Of a stretch of 64,000 bases of DNA, positions 20,048 to 27,979 are shown piece by piece. Under the pieces are notes generated by a model. It was not told the DNA's origin. It was given only the letters and a program-made list of their open reading frames with translations, and did no database searches. Made by a program: the position numbers and the translations under genes. Location: contig JHVO01000014.1 in the NCBI GenBank assembly GCA_000620185.1, positions 1-64,000 on the forward strand, read 5' to 3'. The DNA comes from Geodermatophilaceae bacterium URHB0062. GTDB taxonomy: Bacteria; Actinomycetota; Actinomycetes; Mycobacteriales; Geodermatophilaceae. Position 1 is the stretch's first letter. The number at the start of each line of letters is the position of its first letter.

Positions 20048-21702
20048 TCATTGGCGAGCGTGGCGACCAGCTCTGCCTGCCGCTTCTCCAAATCGTCCGG
20101 TGTCCAGCTGGCGTGAGAGACAACCCCTACCGTCAAGGCGAACGGCGCAACACCGGTCTTACCGGTGAAGTACTGCTGCTTCTTCTTGTCGAAGTCGTAA
20201 TTCTGCGCCTCGGAGTTCTTGGCCCGATTGAGCAAGACCAGATTGCCGAGTCGATGAGTCCAGTTCTGTCGCTCTTCGTCGGTGAAAAGTTGGACCCACT
20301 TCGAGTCACTTCGCGGATTCTGGGGCAGGACGTGCTCGACGGTGATGATCGCATGGTCGTAAGTCACGCCGGGATTGTTAGCCAGGGCCTCATCGAGCCG
20401 GAGGAGGACGTACTTGCGCACCTTGGTGACGAGGTACAGATCGCCCTGCAGGCGCTCAACCGTCTCTGCCCGTTCGAAGTCGGTCAGCTCGAACTGAGGC
20501 GCCTCCAGGCCTACGACCTCCATCTCGCGAAGCAAGTCGGCGTACCGCTGCGCTCGAGGGGTGGCGTAGACGCGGCGCAGAAGCATGCTTGCCGCCAGTC
20601 GTTCCAACTTGCGGAAGAACCGATCCAGCCAGTCGGCGTCGCCGGAGTGGTGCCGCAGCGCCCAGAGGGCCGGCGGCCGCCAGTCGTTGTTGTCCAGCTG
20701 CGCTAGCCGTCGCAGCCAGCCGTTGACCCGGTCCGCGCCGGTAGGCGCCGAGTAGGACTGATCCCGTAACTGCTCGTAGGCGTCGGCGTACGGCAGCAGC
20801 ACGTCATCGACGAAAGTGGCAGACCGCCCCTCGAAGTGGGACAGGACCTGCTCGGGAAATTCCTTGAGCAGCTCTCGACGGCCGCGCTCCTTTGAGAAGA
20901 TCATTCGCAGATGAAGGAAGAGGTCAGCGAAATCTTCGCGGCCGAGCGACTCCTCGGCATCTTCCCACTTTGTGGCATAGCGACTGGACGCATCGCCAGG
21001 AATGCTGCCGATGATCATCGACTTGAAGATGTCGGCGGCCGAAAGGTCCAGACCGCGCGCGTTCATGACGCTGAAGATGCGATGCGCGCTGTTGAGGTCT
21101 GGCGTGCTCACTACGACAAGGAAGGTGCGCTCGCTCAGCATGGCGAGCAGGTCCAGCCGACGGTCCTCGGTGAACGCCTGAAGCCGCTCCCGAAGAGCAA
21201 TTGCGTTACCCCGAACCGACTTCTGTGCGTCGGTAGCCAAGGAATCCTTGAGGACTCCTACCAGCTTCGCAGTGCCGTTCACGACTTGTACGTGGTCGTG
21301 AAAAAAGCCCGCATCCCGCGCTCGAAGCTCGAGGCGAGGCTTGGGCTCGAGCCTTCGGATCTTGCTCCCTGGCTCGACAATCAGAGCCTGGAGGTTCTGG
21401 CGAAGCTCGTCGTCTGCGGTCAGATCCCGCAGGACCGCGAGCAGGATGGTGAGAGTCGTCAGTCGCTGCTGACCGTCGATGACCTCGGCGTCGGACTCGC
21501 CCTTGCGCTTGACGAGGACGATGGACCCGAGGAAATAGGGCTCGTCGTCCGCGCGATCAAGGGTCTCTAGGAGGTCGTCGAGCAGCTGGGTGGCCTGTTC
21601 CCGCTCCCAGGCGTATGGACGCTGATACTCCGGGATACGGAAGTCATAGTCACTGCCGAAAATCTTGTGCAGTGGAACCTCGTGGGCCTCGAGCTGTTGC
21701 AT
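20035..21702 (-). CDS. DUF262/DUF1524 protein, GmrSD-like type IV restriction nuclease
   Basis: The protein has 555 residues from the ATG at 21702. The N-terminal DUF262 domain carries the Sulfiredoxin/ParB-like motif IDGQQRLTTL (about 75-85) after IPEYQRPYAW. The C-terminal DUF1524 domain has the HNH-type EHVLPQNP (about 450) and HRLGNLVLLN, KNSEAQNYDF and KKKQQY (about 485-512). This order is that of GmrSD, BrxU and SspE-like enzymes, which use NTP hydrolysis to drive cleavage of modified phage DNA. All signature residues are present. It is the first gene of a leftward operon with BrxD-like and BrxHI-like remains, so it may once have been part of a BREX locus like BrxU. Confidence 0.88.
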   Translation of the reverse strand: MQQLEAHEVPLHKIFGSDYDFRIPEYQRPYAWEREQATQLLDDLLETLDRADDEPYFLGSIVLVKRKGESDAEVIDGQQRLTTLTILLAVLRDLTADDELRQNLQALIVEPGSKIRRLEPKPRLELRARDAGFFHDHVQVVNGTAKLVGVLKDSLATDAQKSVRGNAIALRERLQAFTEDRRLDLLAMLSERTFLVVVSTPDLNSAHRIFSVMNARGLDLSAADIFKSMIIGSIPGDASSRYATKWEDAEESLGREDFADLFLHLRMIFSKERGRRELLKEFPEQVLSHFEGRSATFVDDVLLPYADAYEQLRDQSYSAPTGADRVNGWLRRLAQLDNNDWRPPALWALRHHSGDADWLDRFFRKLERLAASMLLRRVYATPRAQRYADLLREMEVVGLEAPQFELTDFERAETVERLQGDLYLVTKVRKYVLLRLDEALANNPGVTYDHAIITVEHVLPQNPRSDSKWVQLFTDEERQNWTHRLGNLVLLNRAKNSEAQNYDFDKKKQQYFTGKTGVAPFALTVGVVSHASWTPDDLEKRQAELVATLANEWDL

Positions 21703-21789
21703 GTACTTTTCTCCCGCGTTCCAATGTGCTCAGCTTTTCCTAGTCAGGCCAGTCCAACCACCTTGCGCGGCTAGTTGGACTACGGCGGT

Positions 21790-22053
21790 TCAGCAACCGT
21801 GCTTCGCGACTTCGAGGCGAACCATGTGCTCATTGACGGCTTCAACATCGCAGACGACGAAGTTCTCCTCAACAAGCACACCGAAGGCCGCGTCTGTCGC
21901 GTGAGTGCTGGCCGTAACTCCAGCGTCGGTGAGGGCCGCCTTCGCGTCAGGCAACGTCATCCCGCGAACGTCCGGGCCGACGGGGTCCTCACCACAACCC
22001 GTCAGCAGGACCGCACTGATCACGGCAGGAAAAAGGTAGATGCTGCGACGCAT
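21790..22053 (-). CDS. Small PASTA-domain lipoprotein
   Basis: The protein has 87 residues from the ATG at 22053 (GGGGGA four bases upstream). It has a short signal peptide and lipobox LLTGCG, so Cys is lipidated and the protein is anchored outside the membrane. The mature part is one PASTA-like repeat (PDVRGMTLPDAKAALTDAG). PASTA domains bind peptidoglycan fragments or beta-lactams in kinases and penicillin-binding proteins; single-domain lipoproteins of this sort are frequent in actinobacteria and of unknown role. It lies between the DUF262 operon and the second IS element. Confidence 0.75.
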   Translation of the reverse strand: MRRSIYLFPAVISAVLLTGCGEDPVGPDVRGMTLPDAKAALTDAGVTASTHATDAAFGVLVEENFVVCDVEAVNEHMVRLEVAKHGC

Positions 22054-22269
22054 TGGATCCCCCGAATAGGTAGCGCTAATTCGCAACGCGAGTCAGCTTC
22101 ACGGCTGCCTGCCATGTGGCGGTTGCCGATGTGCAAGCAGGTCTCGTAGAGCGTCACCCCCGAGCCGTCAGACACGACGTTTGACTCGCCGGCAGTCGTT
22201 GCCCAGCCGTAACGGCAACTTTGTGCTGCCTCATCAGCCACATGGCAGCCCGTGCTGTCCTACTGAGGC

Positions 22270-22287
22270 TGAAGTGACCCCCGTCGG
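22270..22287. repeat. Left inverted repeat of the second IS3 element
   Basis: It matches the reverse complement of 23513-23530 at 17 of 18 bases. Confidence 0.8.
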
Positions 22288-22332
22288 CTGAACACCTCCA
22301 GACTTGGCAACAGCCAAGGAGGGAGGGCCCGG

Positions 22333-22623
22333 GTGGGCCGACGGAGCAAATACCCCGAGGAGTTCCGGCAGCGAGCCGCGCAACTGGTGCTGGACAGCCG
22401 CCGCAGCGTCCGGGAGGTCGCCGGCGAGCTGGGGATCAACCACGAGACGCTGCGCAACTGGGTCGCCGCCGAGCGCCGAGAGCGAGCCGACGGGCCCGCC
22501 GCGCTCAGTGCCGATGAGCGGTTGGAGCTGGCGCGCCTGCGGCGCAAGGTCGCCGAGCTGGAACTCGAGCGCGAGATCTTGAAAGAAGCCGGGGTCTTCT
22601 TCGCTCGGGAGACGGGCCGGTGA
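22333..22623 (+). CDS. IS3 transposase OrfA
   Basis: The protein has 96 residues with a helix-turn-helix (YPEEFRQRAAQLVLDSRRSV and GELGINHETLRNWV) and a C-terminal coiled coil (LARLRRKVAELELEREILKEA) typical of the IS3 orfA family. The stop overlaps the orfB start codon (GTGA). It binds the ends and contributes to OrfAB. Confidence 0.9.
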   Translation: MGRRSKYPEEFRQRAAQLVLDSRRSVREVAGELGINHETLRNWVAAERRERADGPAALSADERLELARLRRKVAELELEREILKEAGVFFARETGR

Positions 22624-23516
22624 GTCGCGGTCTGGTCTGCGAGTTCATCGCCGCGGAGAAGACCAGCTACGGCGTGCGCCGTCTCTGTCGGGTGTTCCGG
22701 ATCAGCCCCACCAGCTTCTACGCCTGGGCCGCCCGCTCCGGCGGACCGACCGCCGCCGTACTGGAGGACGCCTACGCCATCCAGGCCGCCCGGACCGCCT
22801 GGATCGAGCACCGCCGGACCTACGGCGCCCGCCGGTTGACCGCCGAGGTCCGCGACCGCGGGCACGTCTGGAACCGCAAACGGGTCGCGCGGCTGATGCG
22901 GCTGGGCGCGATCGAGGGGGTGCACCGGCGCCGGCGCGGCAAGTACGGCCGCCGCTCGGTCTCCACCGCGACCGCACCGGACCGGGTCGAACGCGACTTC
23001 ACCGCGGCAGCCCCGAATCAGCTGTGGGTCGCCGACATCACCTACCTGCGCTCCTGGGAGGGCTTCGTCTACCTCGCCGTCGTGGTCGACGCCTACTCCC
23101 GCAAGGTGGTCGGCTGGGCGATGGCCGACCACCTGCGCACCGAGCTGGTCCTCGACGCCGTCGGCATGGCCATCACCACCCGCAAGCCGCCGGCCGGCAC
23201 GGTGCACCACACCGACCGCGGCAGCCAGTACAGCTCCTACGAGTTCGGCAAGGCGCTGCGCGCCTCCGGGCTGCTGGCCTCGATGGGGCGAGTCGGTTCC
23301 GCGTTCGACAACGCGATGGCCGAGTCGGTGTTCGCCACCCTGAAGACCGAGCTGATCTACCGCCGCTCCTGGCCGACCCGCCACGAGCTGGAGATGGAGG
23401 TCTTCTCCTACCTCGAAGGCTTCTACAACACCCGCCGCCGGCACTCCCGGCTCGGCAACCTCAGCCCCACCGACTACGAGAACATCCACCTGACACGGAA
23501 CGAGGTGTCCGCCTGA
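22620..23516 (+). CDS. IS3 transposase OrfB (DDE integrase core)
   Basis: The protein has 298 residues with HTH_21 (about 30-90) and the rve core. The catalytic residues are present: D in VADITYL, D in HHTDRGSQY and E in AMAESVFATLK. The tail YNTRRRHSRLGNLSPTDYE is standard. The GTG start at 22620 is coupled to the orfA stop. No damage is seen. Confidence 0.92.
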   Translation: MSRGLVCEFIAAEKTSYGVRRLCRVFRISPTSFYAWAARSGGPTAAVLEDAYAIQAARTAWIEHRRTYGARRLTAEVRDRGHVWNRKRVARLMRLGAIEGVHRRRRGKYGRRSVSTATAPDRVERDFTAAAPNQLWVADITYLRSWEGFVYLAVVVDAYSRKVVGWAMADHLRTELVLDAVGMAITTRKPPAGTVHHTDRGSQYSSYEFGKALRASGLLASMGRVGSAFDNAMAESVFATLKTELIYRRSWPTRHELEMEVFSYLEGFYNTRRRHSRLGNLSPTDYENIHLTRNEVSA

Positions 23517-23530
23517 CGGGGGTCACTTCA
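23513..23530. repeat. Right inverted repeat of the second IS3 element
   Basis: It matches the reverse complement of 22270-22287 at 17 of 18 bases and overlaps the last codons of orfB. Confidence 0.8.
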
Positions 23531-23801
23531 CAACTGCTGCGCAACGAAAGCTCGCCAGCCCCAGCATCCGTAGGTGCTGCCAGCCGGCAGATGCGGTCCA
23601 AGCCTGCCGCAAGGATTACGGGTTACTACGCCGGCGCCGTCGCCTCGGAATAGCCGTCTTCTCGGCATCTCGGGGCACGCCTACAGGGAGCCGCGAGCCA
23701 GAAATCCGTCGTGGTCGCCAACGGCGATGACGCCTGATCGCGGAAGGCTAGTGTCGCGAAGAAGCTGCTCCTTGGCGGCCGTGGGAAGGGAGTGCGCCTC
23801 G

Positions 23802-24119
23802 TCAGAGTCGGTCAATCCAAGTTTCCTCATCTCGGTCGTCCCAGGCCGTCGTCTGGCTTGTCTTCGGGGCCGGCGTCGAACCGAGCAAAGATAGAACCCG
23901 CAGCGCCTCAGCGCGCGTCAGCGACCGCAGTGACTCGACGGGGCGCTCAACGGAGGCCTCGATCGCCTGCTGCCGCTCCACCATGGATGTCAGGCCACGG
24001 GCAGTCAATGCCGTCCTGATTGCATCAACCAGCCAGTCCGCGATTGGGGCCTCGGCGGGGGGTGGAGGAACCGGCTCCCCTTGAGGGTCGTCGCCGAAGA
24101 GAGAGAGCGTGCCTGACAC
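23802..24119 (-). CDS. Small hypothetical protein
   Basis: The protein has about 105 residues if it starts at the GTG at 24119; a longer frame reaches 24206. It begins with a Pro-rich stretch (PVPPPPAEAP) followed by a helical region (IADWLVDAIRTALTARGL, SMVERQQAIE) and an acidic tail with Trp. I do not recognise a family, but composition is protein-like and no better frame covers the region. The start is uncertain and there is no obvious ribosome site. The 271 bases between the IS element and this gene hold nothing I can name. Confidence 0.4.
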   Translation of the reverse strand: MSGTLSLFGDDPQGEPVPPPPAEAPIADWLVDAIRTALTARGLTSMVERQQAIEASVERPVESLRSLTRAEALRVLSLLGSTPAPKTSQTTAWDDRDEETWIDRL

Positions 24120-24259
24120 GAACGCGACGCTAGTCGGCCAGGGCGGCGAAGTAGGACCCGGTGGCGGACAAAATCCTGCAGAGCCGCCACGAAGACACGT
24201 GTTCATCCGCCTGTTGGTCCTGTTGAGTTTGTCGCTAAGAGCGACCCATACTCAAGAAC

Positions 24260-24517
24260 GTGTACACGCTGCTCGGGTCCGATGGCCGTCCGTATTCAAG
24301 CCCGGTCCCTGGCGCCCTCGGTGGCTACCGACCCATGAAGCTCTACGGGCGGCTCGACTGTCCGTCCGCACTACGGCACATCGCTGCTGGTCACTATGTC
24401 GATCACCGCGTCTTCTTCGCAGACGAGGCGACGGCGATCGCCGCGGGCTACCGGCCCTGCGGCAAGTGCCTGCCAGCGGCTTACAAGGACTGGAAGCAGG
24501 GCGCGCCCACGCGGTAA
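24260..24517 (+). CDS. Stand-alone Ada-type metal-binding domain protein
   Basis: The protein has 85 residues. LYGRLDCPSALRHIA (Cys34), HRVFFADEATAIAAGYRPC (Cys67) and CLP (Cys70) follow the zinc-binding domain of the Ada methyltransferase, where these Cys hold zinc and one takes a methyl group from DNA phosphotriesters. Only three Cys are present, so a His probably supplies the fourth ligand, as I recall for the short actinobacterial relatives. It has no methylguanine transferase or AraC-like domain. It may bind DNA or simply zinc. Confidence 0.75.
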   Translation: MYTLLGSDGRPYSSPVPGALGGYRPMKLYGRLDCPSALRHIAAGHYVDHRVFFADEATAIAAGYRPCGKCLPAAYKDWKQGAPTR

Positions 24518-24578
24518 CGCCTCGCAGGTACTGCGCGCGTGAACGCAACATGCGGTCAGACCCCGGGCACCATCCCCT

Positions 24579-25325
24579 CTAGTCCGCTGATCGGCGCATG
24601 GACCACATCTGGGCCGGGCGCTCGGACTGCATGGCGACGTCCCAGCCCACGGCGCCGTTAACGACCTCCTTACGGAAGTTCCCCACCGCCGCGCGCGTCA
24701 GCTCCGGGTCGGCCGCCACACAAGCGGCCAGCTCCAGCGCCCGGTCCTCCACCGCCGCGTCGTCCAGCGACTCCCAGGCCATCCCGAGCTCAACGGCCTT
24801 GGCGCCGTTGATCTCCTCGCCGAACAGCGCCATCGCCGCGGCGGCCTCGCGGCCGATCAGCCGCGACAGGATCACGAAATGCCCACCGCCCGGGTGCAGC
24901 CCCCGCTTCAGGAACCCACACAGCAGCCGCGCATCCTTCGCCACGATCCGCAGATCCGCCGCAAGCAGCATGTTCATGCCGGCCCCCACCGCCGAACCGC
25001 GCACAGCCGCCACCGTCGGAACGCGAACCTGCCCCAACCGGTAGAAAGAGTCGTAGATCTTCCCCATGCCCTCGTAGGCCTCGGGCGCCGCCGGGTCCTT
25101 GCCGGCCGACGTCAGCGTCGCGATGTCCCCACCGGCGCAGAACGACTTCCCGACCGCCCGGATCACCAACGCGCCGACGTCCGCCCGCGCGTCCACCTCG
25201 TCGAGCGTCGCGATCAGCTCGTCGGCCATCGCCGGCGTGAGCGCGTTGCGCCGGTCCGGAGCGTTCAACGTCACGATCGCGACGGCGCCGTCCACCTCGA
25301 GCAGTACCTCACCGGATCCGGCCAC
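24579..25325 (-). CDS. Enoyl-CoA hydratase/isomerase family protein, copy 1
   Basis: The protein has 248 residues from the GTG at 25325, with GGAAGGTGGG upstream. It is a crotonase fold: KSFCAGGDIATL (about 60-72) and RGSAVGAGMNMLLAADLRI (about 107-125) form the oxyanion hole. The usual catalytic Glu/Asp near GLxPDGG is replaced (GLHPGGGHF), so the exact reaction may differ from standard hydration. It is strongly similar over the whole length to the copy at 41303-42052. It diverges from a double-ABM gene. Confidence 0.88.
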   Translation of the reverse strand: MAGSGEVLLEVDGAVAIVTLNAPDRRNALTPAMADELIATLDEVDARADVGALVIRAVGKSFCAGGDIATLTSAGKDPAAPEAYEGMGKIYDSFYRLGQVRVPTVAAVRGSAVGAGMNMLLAADLRIVAKDARLLCGFLKRGLHPGGGHFVILSRLIGREAAAAMALFGEEINGAKAVELGMAWESLDDAAVEDRALELAACVAADPELTRAAVGNFRKEVVNGAVGWDVAMQSERPAQMWSMRRSAD

Positions 25326-25450
25326 GAGCCCACCTTCCTGCCAAGCGGACCGGCTCCGATGCCAGCCACCTCAACCGGGCCTCACCCGCGGCTCGGCACG
25401 CGCAGCGGTCTGTCGGTCGGCCGCCCGGGCGAGCAGCATCTCCCCTGCGG

Positions 25451-25469
25451 CGACGCCGCCGGGGCGTCG
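25451..25469 (+). promoter_or_regulatory. Leader hairpin of double-ABM gene A
   Basis: CGACGCC, loop GCCGG and GGCGTCG form a 7-bp stem. The GGC side ends 28 bases before the ATG at 25494 and is followed by ATCCGAGAGGAGG. The same GCC-loop-GGC element occurs 27-29 bases before four other paralogous genes. Confidence 0.5.
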
Positions 25470-25493
25470 CCCACCATCCGAGAGGAGGGCGGC

Positions 25494-26114
25494 ATGTACG
25501 CCCGATCCACGACCGTCCACGCCGACCCGCAGCGCATCGACGACGGCATCACCTACATCCGCGACGAGGTCATGCCGGCGGTGACGACCATGCCCGGCTG
25601 CATGGGCCTGTCCATGCTCTGCGACCGCGACTCCGGCCGGTGCATCATCACGACCAGCTGGGACTCCGAGGAGACGATGAGCGCCAGCCGGAACGCGGTC
25701 CGCGCGATGCGCGAGCAGTCCGCCGATGTGATGGGGGGCCAGTTCGACGTCCAGGAGTGGGAAATCGCCCTCCTGCACCGCGCGCACCAGGCCCCGGAGG
25801 GCGCCTGCTGCCGCGTCACCTGGAGCCGCGGTGATGCCGCCCGCATGGACGAGATGACCGAGACCTTCCGCACCGGAATCGTGCCGCGGCTGGACGACAT
25901 CCCGGGTTTCTGCAGCGTGAGCCTGATGGGAGACCGGCAGACCGGCTTGAGCGTCCTCACCGCCACCTACGACGACCGCAGCTCGCTCGACGGCTCCGCC
26001 GAGACGGTGCGGGGCATGCGCGACCGGTTCACCCAGGAGACGGGCTCGGAGGTCACGGAGATGGCCGAGATGGAGCTGGCGATCCACCACCTGCGCGTCC
26101 CCGAGATGGCTTGA
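25494..26114 (+). CDS. Tandem ABM-like (dimeric alpha/beta barrel) protein A
   Basis: The protein has 206 residues in two similar halves of about 100. Each half starts with a loop and helix (RIDDGITYIRDEVMPAV / MDEMTETFRTGIVPRL), then GCMGLSMLCDRDSGRCIITTSW or GFCSVSLMGDRQTGLSVLTATY, then a helix and a beta strand. This is the antibiotic-biosynthesis-monooxygenase-like ferredoxin fold fused as an intramolecular dimer. No catalytic residue can be named, so enzymatic activity is uncertain. It is one of five paralogues in the window and diverges from enoyl-CoA hydratase copy 1. The start is fixed by the GAGGAGG site and the shared N-terminal YARSTT. Confidence 0.75.
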   Translation: MYARSTTVHADPQRIDDGITYIRDEVMPAVTTMPGCMGLSMLCDRDSGRCIITTSWDSEETMSASRNAVRAMREQSADVMGGQFDVQEWEIALLHRAHQAPEGACCRVTWSRGDAARMDEMTETFRTGIVPRLDDIPGFCSVSLMGDRQTGLSVLTATYDDRSSLDGSAETVRGMRDRFTQETGSEVTEMAEMELAIHHLRVPEMA

Positions 26115-26121
26115 GGATGGC

Positions 26122-26152
26122 GGCCGGCGCGGGCTGGATGCTCGCGCCGGCC
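26122..26152. terminator. Hairpin terminator after ABM gene A
   Basis: GGCCGGCGCG and CGCGCCGGCC form a perfect 10-bp stem with an 11-base loop starting eight bases after the stop. There is no U-run. Confidence 0.6.
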
Positions 26153-26172
26153 CCGCGCTCGGACGACGGCAA

Positions 26173-26310
26173 TCAGACGCCGAGGTAGGACCGCGCCTGC
26201 GGCAGTAGCGTGCTCTGCCCGTTCTCGAACTCGGCTAGCACCGCCGGGGTCGCGCGCCTCCAGCGGCGTGAACCAGGTCAGCTAGAGCGCGTCCTACTGC
26301 GGCGTCGGAC
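26173..26310 (-). pseudogene. Decayed 3' fragment of a DUF4916 (Nudix-like) gene
   Basis: On the minus strand this stretch copies the end of the intact gene at 33753-34286: shared words include TCAGACGCCGAGGT, CGTGCTCTGCCCGTTCTCGA and GGCGTGAACCAGGTCAGCT. In this copy small indels and substitutions break the frame. Similarity stops near 26310. It indicates a past duplication followed by decay. Confidence 0.75.
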
Positions 26311-26904
26311 GTCACCGCCTCAGCCGCGAAGCCCTTCCTCAGCTCCCGGTGCGCGCAACTGCGGCACCCGGCCAGCCGGGTCCGGGCCGGAAGACCTGGC
26401 GACGAGCCGACGTCGACCCGCGGTTCGGGACGACCCGAAGCGCCGGCTTCTCTGGCTGCGCCTGCCGGCGAGGGAGGTTGTCCCGGCACCACCGCTCGCA
26501 GTCAGCCATCAGGTTGCCGGTGGACATCGGGCGGGAGATCCCGCTGGACGGCATGCCGGACAACGCTGTGCAGCTCCCTGCCTGAGGACGACGGTTTCGG
26601 CGTCCTGGCGGCCCGCAGGGCGCTCCGCGGGCACGGTCGTCACCGACCGCGAGAGCGACCGGGGGACCTGCCGAGAGCGCGCCGGAAGACGGGGAAGGAC
26701 GCGGGACCAACCGTAGGTGACGCCCGTGTCCGAGCCCGGCATCCCGGTGACCGGCGCGCCCCGGCTCAGCCGGCCCGGGCGGCGCATCCACGACATTAGT
26801 GCGGGCCCCTCGCGGTCATGATCGCGACGGCGGGCGGGCCAGGGCCGGGCCGTGACGCCATTGCGGCAGAAATCGATCACAGCCAAGGTGAGCCCCAGTG
26901 GCGA
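26311..26904. other. Intergenic stretch without a supportable gene
   Basis: Several open frames cross this region on both strands, but none has a ribosome site, a recognisable domain or consistent codon bias. It may hold the worn 5' part of the DUF4916 duplicate or of another lost gene. I see no RNA gene or terminator in it. Confidence 0.5.
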
Positions 26905-26917
26905 CGCCACCGGGGCG
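26905..26917 (+). promoter_or_regulatory. Leader hairpin of double-ABM gene B
   Basis: CGCC, loop ACCGG and GGCG: the short form of the shared leader stem, ending about 27 bases before the ATG at 26944. Confidence 0.4.
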
Positions 26918-26943
26918 CCGCCATGAGGGCAGGGAGCGGCGGC

Positions 26944-27561
26944 ATGCACGCTCGATCCACCACCATCAAGGCCGACCCCGAGAACCTCGACGCCGGCATC
27001 GCCTTCACCCGCGACGAGGTGATGCCGGCCATCCAGCAGATCGAGGGCTGCATCGGCCTGTCCATGCTCACCGACCGTGAGAGCGGCCGCTGCATCGTCA
27101 CGACCTCCTGGGCCGACGCCGACGCGATGCGCGCGGCAGACGAGGACGTCCACCCCATCCGGCTCATGCAGTCCCTCGGCGCCCAGGGCCTCGACATCCA
27201 GGAGTGGGAGATCGGCGTCCTGCACCGAATGCGCCCGGCCGGCGACGGCGCCGGTGCACAGGTCACCTGGGCCCGCGTCCCCCCGAACCACCTGAACGAG
27301 TTGCTCGACGCCTACCGGCACAACCTCATGCCGCGGCTGCAGGAACTGATGGGCTTCGACAGCCTGAGCATGCTGGTCGACCGGCGCACCGGCCGAACCG
27401 TCAGCGTCACGGCCTTCGAGTCGCGCGACGCCCTCTCGTTGGTCCGCAAGCACGCCAAGCACCTGCGCGAGCAGTTCGCCCAGGCCATGGGCGCGAAGAT
27501 CCTCGAGGTCGCCGAGATGGACCTCGCCGTCGCCCACCTGCGCGTCCCCGAAACGGTCTGA
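26944..27561 (+). CDS. Tandem ABM-like protein B
   Basis: The protein has 205 residues with the same two-half design as the copy at 25494: NLDAGIAFTRDEVMPAIQ with GCIGLSMLTDRESGRCIVTTSW, and LLDAYRHNLMPRLQ with GFDSLSMLVDRRTGRTVSVTAF. It is the most divergent of the five in its second half, where GFCS is replaced by GFDS. It starts HARSTTIK. Immediately downstream is a DUF1330 gene, another small dimeric alpha/beta-barrel family, so the two may act on related substrates. The start is supported by a GGGAGCGG site and the shared N terminus. Confidence 0.75.
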   Translation: MHARSTTIKADPENLDAGIAFTRDEVMPAIQQIEGCIGLSMLTDRESGRCIVTTSWADADAMRAADEDVHPIRLMQSLGAQGLDIQEWEIGVLHRMRPAGDGAGAQVTWARVPPNHLNELLDAYRHNLMPRLQELMGFDSLSMLVDRRTGRTVSVTAFESRDALSLVRKHAKHLREQFAQAMGAKILEVAEMDLAVAHLRVPETV

Positions 27562-27614
27562 CGGACCACCGCTCGACGGCCAGCAGCGCAGGAGCCACCC
27601 ACTAACGTCCAACC

Positions 27615-27977
27615 ATGGCGATCGACCCCCGCGGTGCCGACCTGAAGCGCTACCTCCAGGAGGACCCGGGCGGTCCCGTGGTCATGCTCAACCTGCTCCG
27701 CTTCGCCGAGGGCGGCCGCGAGTCCTACGACCAGTACGCCAAGGCCCTCTCCGAGACCTTCCTCCCCCGCTACGGCGGCGAGGTTCTCTACGCCGGCGAC
27801 GGCGGCACCCCGCTCGTCGCCGAGCAGGGCCAGGACTGGGACGCCGTCCTCCTCGTCCGCTATCCCTCCCGCGAGGCGTTCAGCCGCATGGTGGCCGACC
27901 CCGAGTACCAGCAGGTCACCCACCTGCGCACCCAGGCGCTCACCGAGGCCACGCTCCAGCCGACCACTCCCTGGTAG
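27615..27977 (+). CDS. DUF1330 domain protein
   Basis: The protein has 120 residues. PVVMLNLLRFAEGGRESYDQYAKAL, then GGEVLYAGDG, then DAVLLVRYPSREAFSRMVADPEYQ is the DUF1330 pattern, a dimeric ferredoxin-like fold of unknown function. It is followed after two bases by the kinase gene at 27980, so the two are likely cotranscribed. Confidence 0.85.
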   Translation: MAIDPRGADLKRYLQEDPGGPVVMLNLLRFAEGGRESYDQYAKALSETFLPRYGGEVLYAGDGGTPLVAEQGQDWDAVLLVRYPSREAFSRMVADPEYQQVTHLRTQALTEATLQPTTPW

Positions 27978-27979
27978 CC

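Larger units (their letters stand above)
22270..23530 (+). mobile_element. Second IS3-family insertion sequence, complete
   Basis: OrfA and OrfB lie between 18-base inverted repeats (22270-22287 and 23513-23530, 17 of 18 matching, outer end TGAAGTGACCCCCGTC). No direct target duplication is visible at the flanks. It differs in sequence from the IS3 element at position 1, so the two do not form a simple composite transposon. It marks the right edge of the helicase/nuclease island. Confidence 0.9.

Noticed and set aside
26235-26791. Short frames on both strands between the DUF4916 remnant and ABM gene B
   Set aside because: No ribosome sites or conserved patterns; composition like shadow frames.
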